The notes under the pieces were generated by a model. The model was not told the DNA's origin and made no database searches. It saw only the letters and a list, made by a program, of their open reading frames with translations. A program made the translations under genes and the position numbers. Shown here one piece after another: positions 47,610 through 59,737 of a stretch of DNA of 64,000 bases (positions are counted from its first letter, which is position 1; every line of letters begins with the position of its first letter). The stretch is from assembly GCF_963259705.1 (NCBI RefSeq), contig NC_081850.1, positions 38,153,167-38,217,166 on the forward strand, written 5' to 3'. This stretch comes from Myotis daubentonii. Its lineage: Eukaryota; Chordata; Mammalia; Chiroptera; Vespertilionidae.

Positions 47610-49165
47610 TTTCCCAGTGCCAAGCACAGAGGGTACATAGAAAGTAGTTAATGCATTTTTCATGATTAAAAAGAAAATAATTCCCCCCCAGTATCTGGGG
47701 CCTTCTAGACATTGGCATGCTCAGCCTCTGGAGAAGCACTCAGTTTGTCTCTCCATGTCAAATCTCTGCTGCCTCATCCACCCATACAGCCTCATCCACC
47801 TTCTGATGCTCTAAGTGCCCGAAGAATTGTAGTAATTCAACATTTCCCTGCATTTGAATGAGTTGATCCAGTTGGCATTTATTGGACATGTGCCATGCAC
47901 CGTGCAAGGCAAAGGGGCTACAAAAGTTTCTAACTCGTGGTCCCAGCCCTCCAGGGCAGACTCTTCAGTGATTATAATACCTGGTGATCAGTGCAAAGTA
48001 GAAATAGGTTCAAGCTACAAAAGGAGCCTGGAGCTACAACGACAACAGCAACTGCATCACCTTTGTGAGTCATGTAAGTGCTGCTGTTCACACAGGTTCT
48101 GCACCTCACGAGCTCATAAGCATCCTGGGGCCTACAGCCTAAGAGAGGGGTGCCATCATCCGATCAATGTCCTTAGTGATGACCCATGTACCTCTGGAGG
48201 CTGAGAGAGCAGGACAAGGAGCAGCTGGTCAAAGAAGATTCCTCTGCCTCTACAAAGGCTGGCTGACCTGGAATACACAGGCAAGGCAGTCCTCTCAGCA
48301 GGAGCCCTCACAACACGGAGAGGTGAGGCTGTGGCATCGTGGCTGCAGGAGTGAGGGAATCCAGGCTGCCAGGAGTGGAGCTCAGGTGGCTTTCTGACCC
48401 CTGGTTCTGGGAGGCTCCACAGCCAGACTGGAAAAGGGGAACAAAGGGAGGGAACGCCACTGCGGTGCACCATTTAGAAATAAAACGTTTAATGATTCAG
48501 CAGTTGAATCCCGGTATCTCATAATGTTAGCTGAGGTTCATGTTGGTTTGGGACTAATAGGAGGGAAGGCTGTAAGTTACTTTGGTTGATCTGTCCTTCA
48601 GTAGTCACTGATAAGAATTTCCACTAAATTCTCCCTTTTAACACATCAAGAAGTAGAAGAAGGAGCATACTGAAGACAAAATGTAATGTAAAAAAAAGAA
48701 CAAAATGAATTATACCAGGTGGTTACACCGAAGGGTATTGTGTTGGTGGGTATGGGGAGTTGCGGGGTGGTAGTAATGCAGGTGTAGGGAAAAACATGAA
48801 GGTAGAGGGTGGAGAAGTGGGAAAAGAAGACTCCCAGCTTTCCTCTCTCCTGAAAAAAACTTGGATGAACATGACTCCATTTATATAAGTACTCATTCTT
48901 TTGCATATATTTAAGAAATACAATTACTTCCCATGGACTTAATGAATGGTCCTCATCTCCCCCCAGTGGAGTTGGAAGGAAAGTCCTATTTCTTGGGACT
49001 TTGGCCTATTCTATCCCACCTGCACACATACTGTTCCAGTCAACAGGACGTCTGCCACCAAGCCATTGGAGGGGCTGCCAATGACACAGAGACTGGGGTG
49101 ATATGTTAGTTTCCATAGCAACAAACAGTTGGGGTTGCCAAATAAGATTATACCCTGGATGTAGT

Positions 49166-49167
<2 letters not shown>

Positions 49168-49209
<42 letters not shown>
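49168..49209. repeat. (CA)n microsatellite
   Basis: About 42 bases of CA dinucleotide repeat, uninterrupted. Confidence 0.97.
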
Positions 49210-49211
<2 letters not shown>

Positions 49212-50986
49212 TGCATAGGCTGAAAGATTAATGATTCTTGTTTTATTAAAAAAAAAAAAAGGATGACAGCATAAGAATATCCAGATATTCTTATCTATCT
49301 CCCCTACCCTATAAATACGTTTTCTTTCCAGGAGGTAGATCAATTGTGAAACATCTACAGGGAATCCAGAGGACACCAGGAGGCCCACGCAAATCATCGG
49401 CTCTTCTAAACATAGTGCATCTATTAACAAGAAAGAATAACACAGTTCATTAAAGCTTAACCTCCTTTGATTCATTTGGAAGTTAAATTTAGTGATACTG
49501 GATGGGACCCAAGGTGGATACAGAACACACATTACTCCTCCTTAAAATCATTTTTCGTTTAAATTGGCTCACATAGTCAGAAAAACCCTCCTCACACAGA
49601 ACGTCTTACCTCAGCAAAATGGAATTTCATTTCCCCTAATATCTTTTGTGCCTGAAACTGTAAAGCATGGCTTGACAGATAGTATTGGTAATGGTTTCAG
49701 AGTAAGTTGAGTACCTGAACCCAAGGAATGTTGCTGAATGGCTAGATGCCAACCTGAGGGAGGTCTCTGTGGTTAGACCTCAGGGCTGAGTCCTTGACCC
49801 TAGCCCACTTTGATGAAGATGTGTGAGCTGATCATCTTCAGTTTCCCCCTCCAGATCCACTTGGTACCTTCTCCACCCTGCTCTGTGCCTCTTTGGGCTG
49901 CCTCAAGAGCTCCCAGTTCCTCTGGCTTCTGTCTGGGTTTGGCCAATGGGGAGCTCTGATGGGACATCAGAGAAAGGGTGGAGACTGAGGCTGGGATATT
50001 TATTCTCCCAGTTCCCTCCCTACAATATTATCTCAGGCTGGCAATGTCCCTAGTCTGGAAGGCATAGCCCCTGTCAAATGGTCCCTCTCCACATGGTTTC
50101 ACTTGATGGCTCACTCCCCTCCCCTTCGGGCTTATGGGTAGTAGGGGTAGTGGGATCCCACAAGTCCACCCCTTTGTAAGTAGTCCTTCTATTCATCTCT
50201 TGGTCTCCCTGCATGTTACCTAATTTGAGTGCCCTATCTATTTCCTACTGGGATCCTAGCTGATACCAAAAGTGTAATACTCGTGTTGGTATATGACAAA
50301 GAAATAAATCAATAACTATTTAAATTAAATAAAAGTGTAAAACAAGAAACAGTATAGCTATAGTAAAAATCATGAAGGTGGCACCCTAAGAAGAAATACT
50401 GCACCAGACTCCGCTGTGTCTTCCTAGATGCACTGCACTGCCTCTCCCCAGGCTACTCAGCATTCAGGGAATTGATGGAGGAAATCCACACAGGAAGCAT
50501 AATAGGCATAAAAGCCAGCCTGATTCTGTGTTGCAGCCTCTATGGGCCAAATAAACGAGGCATGCGGCCTTCAGGCCGTGAGTTTGACATGCTTGCTCTA
50601 CACCTTTCTTCCCACAGTGAGGCTGCTTAACCTTCTACTGTCCATCAACGATAGGCTCAGCCCATTCCCAGTCTCTATGCAATCCCAATTTAGACCTAGC
50701 GTTGTTCCTCCCCCAAGAATTAGGATCTGGACCCTGATCTTCCATCCTGTGATTTGAGTTGTCCCCCGTGGACAGATTGCCCCAATTTTCGCTGCCTCAT
50801 CACCTTGGATACCCCTTTTCTGGATCAAGAATGCCAACAGCTTGTCTGGATGGCCACTTGTTGATGGTTGCCATATCCCTTAAAGATAGTGACTAGCTTG
50901 CTGAATGGAACCTTTGTCCATTCGTGCAACTGAATTTGCCTTCTGGCACCTGCTCAACACAGGTGAGTGGGTCCTGATTCTTCTCA

Positions 50987-51160
50987 CAGGCTTGGTAGAC
51001 TCTACACGTGTTTCAAGGCCTTTGCTCAAAACGCATTGGCCACGCCCTTATTGGAACAGCTTTCAAAGTTAACTTGTGGGATTTTAAATTACCAGCGAAT
51101 CATTCTCAGTATTCCATAGTCATATTTGATTTTTTTACCTCAAAGGTTAGTCCCCTCCAT
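50987..51160 (+). repeat. Ancient duplicated segment, copy A
   Basis: It shares an ordered series of blocks with 52010-52190: 'agactcta', 'gcctttgctcaa', 'ttggccacgcc/ctggccagtcc', 'tattggaa', 'agttaa', 'accagcgaatcatt/accagttaatcatt' and 'catatttgattttt'. By eye, identity is around 70 percent with small gaps. It could be an old tandem duplication or two copies of an unnamed old repeat. Confidence 0.6.
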
Positions 51161-51284
51161 ATTTATAAGCGTTAGCCATGAATGGTGCTTGGTAGTCTTC
51201 AGATATCAAATAGATCCTTAAAGGATCATCCAATGATACTTAGTGAAGCATGACAATGGTTAAGGGGACAGGTGTGGGCAACAG

Positions 51285-51490
51285 ACTGCCTGAATTTGCT
51301 TCCTGGTTTCATCACTTACTAGCTCTTTCACTTTAGATAACTTACTCATAGCAAAAGCTCCAATTTTATCATTTCTAAAATGGGGATAGTAATATTACCT
51401 ACATCACAGGATTATGTGATACGTTTATATATAAAATACTTAGAACAGTATCTGACACTTCACTAGTATAAGTGCTATTTAACAGTAACT
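51285..51490 (+). repeat. MIR SINE
   Basis: The sense MIR order is 'gaatttgcttcctggtttca', 'tcacttactagctctttcac', 'aaaatggggatagtaatatt', 'acctacatcacaggattatg' and 'aaatacttagaacagtatct'. Confidence 0.8.
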
Positions 51491-51734
51491 AGTGCATTTT
51501 TTGTCCACATCATAATTATTACTTAGCAGATATAGTTAACATAGTATTTAAAAAGAAAAAATTAAAACAATGTTAATATAAATAACTTGAGAACATGGTC
51601 TATTTATTAATGCTACCCTTTCCTGAATAAGGCCATGTAGGGACAGAAAACAAGCACTTCATCCATTTTGAAATAAGGTTGGGTATAAATAAATCCATCA
51701 AACAATAACCACATACCCTGTACTATGTGTAGGC

Positions 51735-51925
51735 CAGTATATGTGGCGCTTTACATGCTATATTCCTAACCCTGACAACAGTCCCAATGGAAATTATGAT
51801 CTCCACTTGCTAATTTCGAAGCAGAAGCTCAGACAGCTTAAATGAATTGTCCAAGGTCACTCAGAGCTGAAAGGGGTGGAGGTGGACCCATCTGGCTCTC
51901 ATTGCTCATGTTCTTCCTATTACAT
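51735..51925 (-). repeat. MIR SINE, antisense
   Basis: The plus strand carries 'gcgctttacatgctatattc', 'gcagaagctcagacagctta' and 'attgtccaaggtcactcaga', the reverse complement of the MIR core. Confidence 0.75.
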
Positions 51926-52009
51926 TTCACTAAGCCCATGAAGTGATTCAATTGATTTTTTTAAACAAACATCTACATTGGTGTAATCCCTTTTAGATTG
52001 GTCACCTTG

Positions 52010-52190
52010 GCAGACTCTATACTAACAGGTTCCAAGGGCACTGCCTTTGCTCAAGACACTCTGGCCAGTCCTATATTGGAATGGATTTACAAGTTAATTG
52101 AAGGGCTTTGAAGCTACCAGTTAATCATTTGTAATATTCTACAGTCATATTTAGCCATATTTGATTTTTAACTTCAGAGGGTATCACCCA
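52010..52190 (+). repeat. Ancient duplicated segment, copy B
   Basis: Counterpart of 50987-51160 at an offset of about 1,020 bases, in the same orientation. A short extra piece repeats the CATATTT motif near its end (atatttagccatatttg). Confidence 0.6.
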
Positions 52191-54036
52191 GTTTTATCAC
52201 CCACCTTGTTAACAAGATTTTGCTGGGAATGCTGTTTGCTGCTCCCCAAATGTCACACCCACCCCTAAAGGTTGAAGATGTGCAGCAGCCAAGATTACTG
52301 AAAAGGCTCTGGTTCAAGCACCTAAGTCAAATCCAAAACAGGGCTTTAACAATGGTTTGGCCAATGGCCACATCTTTAACACAGGCTTTTATTCTTGTAG
52401 AGTGAACAGAGGGACAGGAGGCCGTTTGGACGAACACATTCTTCTGTGATTAATACAGAATCAGGCTGGGTACTTTCACCCACCTTGAAATCTGTGTCAT
52501 TGTGGCTACCACTTAACCAGGCCGGAAAATTAATTCCTCCACTTGGATTCATTCAGACGGGCCAACCCGAAAGCTCTCATCACGACCCAGCCTTTGATTA
52601 AAGAGAAAGTTCTGAATGTATGCAGACTTCCTATTGTCTGGCCCTCTGTCTAGCACTTTAACAATCAATTAATTCATTTATTATTCTGATTCCAATAAGA
52701 TGCATAGAATAAGCTTAAGGCAATCATGGAAACTCAGAGGGGAACTCTTACAAATTTTATGGAAAACTCAAAGGGTATTCTCTGGAAATCAAAACCAATT
52801 AAAGGTCTATCTGAGTTTTTGTGAAATGCCCCTGGGATAAGTCAAACATATCTACATAACCCATATTTATTGAGGGTTGCAAAAACTTGGCACTTTTTTC
52901 TCTTCCTTTTTGTCATTTTCCCCGTTAAATCCCTTTCTTGACGCCCCTGCACAACTTTTCTTCCTCACACCACCACGTTTATTATCTTTGTTGCTACATT
53001 ACCTTCAGTTCAGGGCTATTAAATCACCAGTTATAATCAATTTCAGCCATCGTTCTGATATTTCTGTTATTACACAGAGAGCCATAGACATAATACTATA
53101 GTGGTAAAGACAGTAAATCTCTAAAATCAGGTCAGTTGTTAGTTGTCAGAGGCTCAGTGCTTCACGCTGATGGGAACGTGAATATCAGGCCAAGGATGAA
53201 TTGAACAGTAATTCATTAAAGTGTACTCGTTCCTTTGAGACCACATCACCTCAAATTTACTGCTGTTGTTACTTTTACAAATTATTTGGCTCATTAGAAA
53301 GTCAGTTAACTTGCTTCTTTCTATTCCCTCAAGTTTGCTGTAGCTCTCTCTAGCATTTTCTTTTAAAATTCACACCAGAATGCCAGCCACGATCCTAATT
53401 ATGAAGCTTCAAATTAAATTCTTGTTTCCAAGCTTCTTTTTTTATTCACAGGTCAAGAAAGCAGCAGTGTGCTGGCATAGTCCTCAAACATTTTTTCAGT
53501 TATGCCCCAAATCTGATATAAATGAGATGATTAAAAAGAGCTGAATCCCAAAAGATTTGCTCCCTGACAATATGGCTTCATAACTCCCCAAATCTATTAA
53601 GCAACTATTAGGTAGCAATGTTGGTGATGACTTAAATTTGAATTTGATGAGCCAGAAACCCCATGTTGATTCCAAGCCTCCCACAATAATCAACTCTCTC
53701 AATTTAGTCACATTACAAAAAGTTATCAGGGAAAGAAACACAATGTGGGGAAAGAAGGAAACGACTTTCTCTTAAAATTATTCATGGATCGTCTGGACAC
53801 TCTTAAGAGTTCATTGGGCCTGCTGACTAGAATGTAAAGAGATGGGGCATCTGCACTCTACACTCTTCTTCTAGTTAACTGATCTCATTTAGGCCCTAAT
53901 ATGTACAGATCAGTGAAATTCAAACCTGATTTTCTAGGACCCAGAGCTCCTCCGTCACCTTGAGGGAAGACACAAGCTTCTCCAAAGAAAGTTCTTTTTA
54001 ATTTGATTTGTTAAAAAAAAAAAAAATAGCATAGAC

Positions 54037-54260
54037 GGGCCAGCGTGGCTCAGTGGTTGAGCATAGACCTACGGAACCAGGAGGTCAGGGCTCAATTCCC
54101 GTCAGGGCCTATGCCTGGGTTGTGGGCTCGATCCCCAGTGTGGGGAATGCAGGAGGCAGCCAATTGATGATTCTCTCTCATCATTGATGTTTCCATCTCT
54201 CTCTCCCTTCCTCTCCCTTTCTCTCTGAAACCAATAAAAAAATATGTATATTTAAAAAAA
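54037..54260 (+). mobile_element. Ves SINE, first of a tandem pair
   Basis: The head is 'gggccagcgtggctcagtgg' with a degenerate B box (GGCTCAATTCC), a 'ctctctcatcattgatgttt' body and an A-rich end at about 54254-54262. Its flanking A-rich sequence (aaaaatag) is similar on both sides. Confidence 0.88.
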
Positions 54261-54268
54261 AATAGTGT

Positions 54269-54512
54269 GGCCCTGGCTGATGTGGCTAAGTAGAATATTG
54301 GCCCACACAATGAAGGGTTATGGATTCAATTCCTGGTCAAGGGCATGTACCTAGGCTGCTGATTCTATCCCCAGCCCCAGTTGGGGTACATACAGGAGGC
54401 AACCAATCCATGTGTCTCTCTCTCACCTCTCTCTCTCTCTTCCCTCCTTTCCACTTTCTCTAAAAATCAGTAGAAAAAATATCCTCAGGTGAGGATTAAC
54501 AAAAAATCAAAC
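54269..54512 (+). mobile_element. Ves SINE, second of a tandem pair
   Basis: The head is 'ggccctggctgatgtggcta' with B box GATTCAATTCC, a CT-rich body and a degenerate end containing 'aaaaatcagtagaaaaaata'. The direct repeat aaaaatagtgt lies just before 54269 and at 54513-54523. It is more diverged than its neighbour. Confidence 0.85.
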
Positions 54513-54563
54513 AAAAATAGTGTCGATTTTACTGATGATTTCGTAGCGAAGACTGAGGTGAGA

Positions 54564-54720
54564 GATTGCCTTGCTCATCACACAATTACCTAATTGGTCT
54601 AATTTTCCCACGTGTTCCTTTTCAGTCGTCAGCCACAGGACTTCTCTCATGTTATCAGAAATTTGTCTCCAAATAACAGGAGATAATGAATAACAAAGAA
54701 ATGAATGAGTGAAAATGCTG
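54564..54720. repeat. 157-bp direct duplication, copy A
   Basis: It aligns without gaps to 55408-55564 at an offset of 844 bases. I count three mismatches in 157 bases, about 98 percent identity. It starts GATTGC and ends 'gaatgagtgaaaatgctg'. No known repeat family is recognised. Confidence 0.9.
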
Positions 54721-55159
54721 GTTGTTGCTGTGACCCAGAACCAAGTAGTATACTGTCTGGTCAGCCGTTTGCCAAGGGGATTGGTCCCATGTTCATCCCT
54801 CCTGCAATCTTCACCCTTGTCCTTTAATCTCAGGTGTCTTTGCACCTGGAGTCCAGAGTCACTGTCCCTGCTCCTTTCCCCTCTCAGTTACTCCCAGCCT
54901 CACCCTCCCTTTTCCCTTCTGTCCCCCACACCACTAACTCTCATGCTCATGGCTACAGCCAACCCACAGCTCCTGCCCTTCAACACCCAAGGCTTCTGCT
55001 GCAGAGAACAGCAGAGTCTCTCAAAGATTCCTCCAGCGGCAATGAGGCTATGGGGAAGCCCTGCAGAGTAAGAACACAGAGAGCCCTCTACTGCCACTTG
55101 GAGGAGGGGTGGGGAGGGGAAAGAGAATGTACTAGTAAGAGCCGGGAATTGAGTCAGAG

Positions 55160-55335
55160 GCTGCATAGTGGTTAAAAACACACTGAATCAGACTGCCTGG
55201 CTTCAAATTCAGTTCCAACACTACTAGCTATGGGACCTTGGACAAGTCACTTCACTTTACTGTGCCTCAGTTTCCTCTCTTCTAAATGGGGGTAGCAATA
55301 GCATCCACCGCATAGAGTTATTCAAGAATAAAAAA
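55160..55335 (+). repeat. MIR SINE
   Basis: A sense MIR: 'gcatagtggttaaaaacaca', 'cttggacaagtcacttcact', 'gtgcctcagtttcctctctt' and 'aaatgggggtagcaatagca'. It lies between the two copies of the 157-bp duplication. Confidence 0.85.
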
Positions 55336-55407
55336 ATGTACTTGTCCACCCTTAGAATGTACCACACCGAGAATGAACCCTAATGTGAACTATGGACTTT
55401 GGATGAT

Positions 55408-55564
55408 GATTGCATTGCTCATCACACAATTACCTAATTGGTCTAATTTTCCCACGTGTTCCTTTTCAGTCGTCAGCCACAGGACTTCTCTCATGTTATC
55501 AGAAATTTCTCTCCAAATAACAGGAGATAATGAATAACCAAGAAATGAATGAGTGAAAATGCTG
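55408..55564. repeat. 157-bp direct duplication, copy B
   Basis: Second copy of 54564-54720. The mismatches seen are C/A near base 7, G/C within 'agaaatttNtctccaaataa' and A/C in the 'gaataacNaagaaatgaatg' part. The sequence beyond both ends is unrelated between the copies. Confidence 0.9.
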
Positions 55565-55797
55565 TCAATGTAGCTCATCAGTTGTAACAAATGCGCGCTC
55601 GTGTGCAGCATGTTGACAGTGAGGAGACCGCATGTGTGGATGGGGGTGGAAGGGAACTCTGTAGTTTCAGCTCAATTTTGCTGTGAACCTAAAACTGCTC
55701 TAGGAAATAACGTATGTATAAATATATGTCCTTATTTAAATATATATTTATATATATAAAAACATACTTTATATTATGCATGTTAATATAATATATA

Positions 55798-55927
55798 GGG
55801 GTGGACAAAAGTAGGTTGACAGTTGTTAGTATGCAAAACCCAGAGTTTATTCTTGTATTATTATTTATTAATTTAATTTTATTTATTTGTACTATAACTG
55901 TAAGCCTACTTTTGCCCACTCCCGTGT
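55798..55927. mobile_element. Mariner-type MITE (about 130 bp)
   Basis: The left end 'ggggtggacaaaagtaggtt' pairs with the right end, whose reverse complement is 'gggagtgggcaaaagtaggc'. The inverted ends are about 27 bp with mismatches, and TA precedes the left end (55796-55797). The interior is AT-rich and without coding capacity. Confidence 0.8.
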
Positions 55928-56027
55928 ATATGTTAAGTATAGATATATAGGTATATTTTATAAATATTATACACATAAATAATGTAAATGTGCTATATTT
56001 AAATATATCCTATGTAACATAAATATA

Positions 56028-56160
56028 GGGTGTCCCCCCCAAAAATGTATACACACACTTTGAATAATTATAAAGGCGGTGTTTATTAAAATACATTTCA
56101 TTCTCAAAATTGAGCTATCAGCTGTTAAAGTGTGTATATATTTTTTTGGGGGACATCCTG
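56028..56160. mobile_element. Mariner-type MITE (133 bp)
   Basis: The left end is 'gggtgtccccccccaaaaat' followed by 'gtatacacacactttgaa'. The right end is its inverted counterpart ('gtgtgtatatatttttttgg', 'gggacatcctg'). TA flanks both sides (56026-56027 and 56161-56162). This is a different family from the element 100 bases to the left. Confidence 0.85.
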
Positions 56161-58064
56161 TACATAAATTATATATTATGTTTAAATATATATATCTCCT
56201 TATTTAAAATAGGCAAGCAAGGCTGTTCCACTTTTAAAAACTACCCCCCTTCCCCTCACTAGAGCTTAAATGACATTGTCCCAATCCTAAGGCCCTGTGA
56301 ATGCAGGTGTGGTGGCAGGAATCCCACAGGCGCAGGGAGTCTGGCTCACAGGCTATTTTGTGATGCGTGTGTAACTGCTATTTCCGGAGCCTCTGACAAG
56401 CTGGTATCCAGGCCCTGGGCTCTGGCTCACAAAGTGCCTGTGCAGACACCGGCGGCGCTCAGCTCACATCTGCCACTGTGACTACCCAGCACGCTGTGCT
56501 GCGACCGAGCCTCGCTCTTGCAGCTTGCGCTTGGGTGAGCTGCTGTTCCGATTGCCCACCACATGGGTGCCCGCTTCAGCTTCTAGTACCAACCTGTCTG
56601 ACCTGGCGTTACCCACCCCCAGCCAGCTCCAACTCAGGAAAATCACACCCGTGCGCAGACAAGCTGTTTACATCCCTGGATTTGCAATCACATTCTTAGC
56701 ACCTGTCCTCATGTAGAAAACGGGCAAATGAAGGGTAATTTGAAAGTATCAAAATTGCCACTCTGAGGAATTTATGTATATATTCATACATAGTGTGTGA
56801 AATGCCTTTCGTACAACTTTAAATTACTAAAGCGTAGCTTGTGATCACAAAAGACCTGAAACAACTAAAATGTCCATATTAGGAAATTTGTAAAATATGT
56901 TATACATATAATTCTAAGAAACATAAAAGGGTGAGCTTTCTGTACAGATAATAGAGCGAACTCCCTGGTATAGTAAATTAACACAAGGTCAGAACAGAGA
57001 GTAACAAGAATCATCACAAAGGCAGAAGAGGGGGAAAGAATGTATATGTGCAAACCTCTCTGAAATGACCTAATACCAGTAGTTATTTCTTTTGGGGGGA
57101 GGTTGAGGAAGGAGAATTGGGCAGATGGGGGACTAGGGTGGGGTGAAAGCTTTTCACCCTCTACCTTTTTGTACTTTTTGATGTTTGAACCATGAACCTA
57201 TAGTTAAAAAAACTAAGAAAGCCATGAAAATAATAACCAGTTCTGCCTCCCTCCTGGGGAAGGTGGCTGCTTGGGGAACTGTGAAGTGCCTGGGACTCTA
57301 TCACCTTTCTAGCTGAGGAGGGCTTTGTGGTGGGGCTGACGAGCCGAATCCCATAAAACCTTCCTCTCCTGCCACCGATGGAAATTTCTCACCAGCCTTC
57401 TTGCTACCATGCTGTTACTCAACCTCTGTTTCTCTTTGAGCCTCGCCATTCAAGAGTGAGGTTTGTTGACAGACTGCAGGGGAGGGAAAGGATTGAAGAG
57501 TCACTATGCTTATAACTCAGGCTATGGCCTCTCATTTGCATTCCAGAAACTCAACTGTTATCAGTTCACTGATGGATGGAATTATAAAGGGAACAAAAGT
57601 TTGAAACTGAAAGGGCTGGTAAAGCCCAACAAGTCCCTCATCTTCCAGGTCAGGACACCAATGAGTGGAGAGGTTAAAGGGCTTGTTCTAAGTCCCCCAG
57701 GTGAGGAAGCTGCCAGCAGGGAGCAGCATGCTGCCTCTTCTCTTTTCACACCTCCTTCCACCAAGATGCCAATGTATTAAGTTACAAAGAGGACATGCTA
57801 TCTAGTTATGGTACAAAAGACAGATCTCCTAAATGACAGAAAACAATTACAAAGCGATGGTGGTTTTGATGATGGTTCAATGACACCAGAGCAAGGGAAA
57901 GGAATTAAAAACATTCAAACAACTCAAAGCAGATCTGATCAACACGCCATCCTTTCTAGCCACAGGACACCTGACTGTCCAGTGTCCAGCATCCACATGT
58001 CCTTTCTGAGGAGAGGGTAAGGGGTGTGTGCCATCTCTACATAGCTATTTGGATGTGGCTAGGA

Positions 58065-58279
58065 CAGCCGTGGGCAAACTATGGCCCGCGGGCCGGATCC
58101 GGCCCGTTTGAAATGAATAAAATTAAAAAAAAAAAAAGACTGTACCCTTTTATGTAATGATGTTTACTTTGAATTTATATTAGTTCACACAAACACTCCA
58201 TCCATGCTTTTGTTCTGGCCCTCCAGTCCAGTTTAAGAACCCATTGTGGCCCTCGAGTCAAAAAGTTTGCCCACCCCTG
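58065..58279. mobile_element. Short non-autonomous hAT element (215 bp)
   Basis: It begins 'cagccgtgggcaaactatgg', then 'cccgcgggccggatccggcc', and ends 'aaaagtttgcccacccctg'. A perfect 8-bp target-site duplication, ggctagga, lies at 58057-58064 and 58280-58287. It is related in style to the element at 15392 (CAG...CTG ends, GCCCGCGGGCC near the left end). Confidence 0.92.
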
Positions 58280-59029
58280 GGCTAGGATGTGGCAGAAATG
58301 GTTTGTTGCCACCAAAAATTTGAGCTCACCCTCTGTAAGGTAAGACGGTCACCAAGAGCCACAGTTCCAAGCCCTCCCTATTCGGGCGGGGCCAGGACCA
58401 GTTCTCTCCACGGGAATGAGAGGGGAGAGGGGAAGCGAGCAGCCCTTTCTGGGCTGGGTCACTGAAGAAGGGAGTTTGCCTTTTCCCTGCTCGCCTGTCC
58501 CTTCCACTGGCCAAGTAAGAGTCTGGGACCTGCAGGATACCAGAATCACAAGAAAACCAACGGCCCGAATCTCTGATTCAACCAAGGGGAGGAAAACTGC
58601 CTACTGACCAGAAATACACTGCACTGGACTGCCACTGCCGGTAAGTGAACCTTTAATGTGTTACTACAATAACGATGTGGACTTGTTTATGTTATTCTCA
58701 TCAATCAGCGCAGGGAACATTTCAGTGGGGCCTCAAAACAAGTCATTAACGCTCCGCTCTAGAAAAGAATCACTGCGGATCCGGTGAAAACATATCCTGT
58801 TTCTGCTTTTCGCTCCATATCTACATCATACATCACAATTTACTGAGCTAATTTAGGCAACATCTATTGACTTCCTGCTATGAAAGATGATGAAAGATGA
58901 AAACGTAGCATTTAGTTCACTTAGTCTTTCCTTATGTCTCCCAATGTTTAAAAATTATACTTTTTATTGGTTACATTTGTAATTTTAAATACTAGCCTTT
59001 TTTTAAAATACCATCTTTCGAGTATTTTT

Positions 59030-59200
59030 AACTTGATAATAAAATTGAGAGGGGGGTACAGAGGTGTCCCCTATATACCCTGTCCCCACACATGCATGGC
59101 CTCCCCCATTACCAACATCACTCACCCGAATGGTACATTTTTTGTATTTTGTATTTTGCCTTAAAGTGCTCTGATTCTGCCTTTATACTCAATTGATCAT
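59030..59200 (-). mobile_element. L1 LINE fragment, antisense
   Basis: The plus strand contains 'ggggtacagaggtgtcccct' and 'cacatgcatggcctccccca', then 'ttaccaacatcactcacc'. This is the complement of a recurrent old L1 3' UTR segment. Boundaries are approximate. Confidence 0.5.
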
Positions 59201-59280
59201 TGGGCATAGAATTCTATGTTCATCATTATTTTTCATACGATGAAGTCATCATCCTTTGTGTCCTAGCCTGTTTGTGTGCA

Positions 59281-59405
59281 TATGAGTCGCCTGGAGATCT
59301 TACTAAAAGGCAGATTCTCACTGGTGGGCCGGGGCTGGGGCCTGAGACTCTGCATGGCTGAGAGGCCCCGGATGATGATCCTGCCACTGGTCTGAGGACC
59401 ATGCT
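59281..59405 (+). mobile_element. MER5A-like hAT fragment
   Basis: It follows the MER5A order: 'cgcctggagatcttactaaa', 'ggcagattctcactggtggg', 'gcctgagactctgcatggct' and 'cactggtctgaggaccatgc'. Both termini are lost. Confidence 0.55.
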
Positions 59406-59737
59406 GGAGTCGTGTTTCCAGCATCCAAGGCTGCTGCTGAGAAGTCTGCTGTTCACCTAATTCACATCCTCCTGTAGTTTTCTTCTCTCTGGTACCTTTC
59501 AACATATTGCTCCTGTTCTTAATGTTTGGAAATTTCAGGAGAATGAGGCTTTAACTCTTTAATTAATCATTGTCTTCTGCACTTGGTAGGCCATTTCCAT
59601 CTGAAGGCTTGTGTCTCTCTTCAGTTTTTGGAATGTTCTATTATCTCCTTGGTAATTTCCTTCCTGTTCCCCTGCCATTTTCTTTGGCTTTGCTTCCCGA
59701 GACTCCTGTTGCTCATATGCTGGAGTCTTTTCTTTTC

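Noticed and set aside
54507..55611. Repeated peptide-like frame containing SPVIWR and VLWLTTEKEHVGKL in both duplicated segments
   Set aside because: It appears twice only because the DNA is duplicated. I could not tie it to any protein family, and the frames are not otherwise extended.
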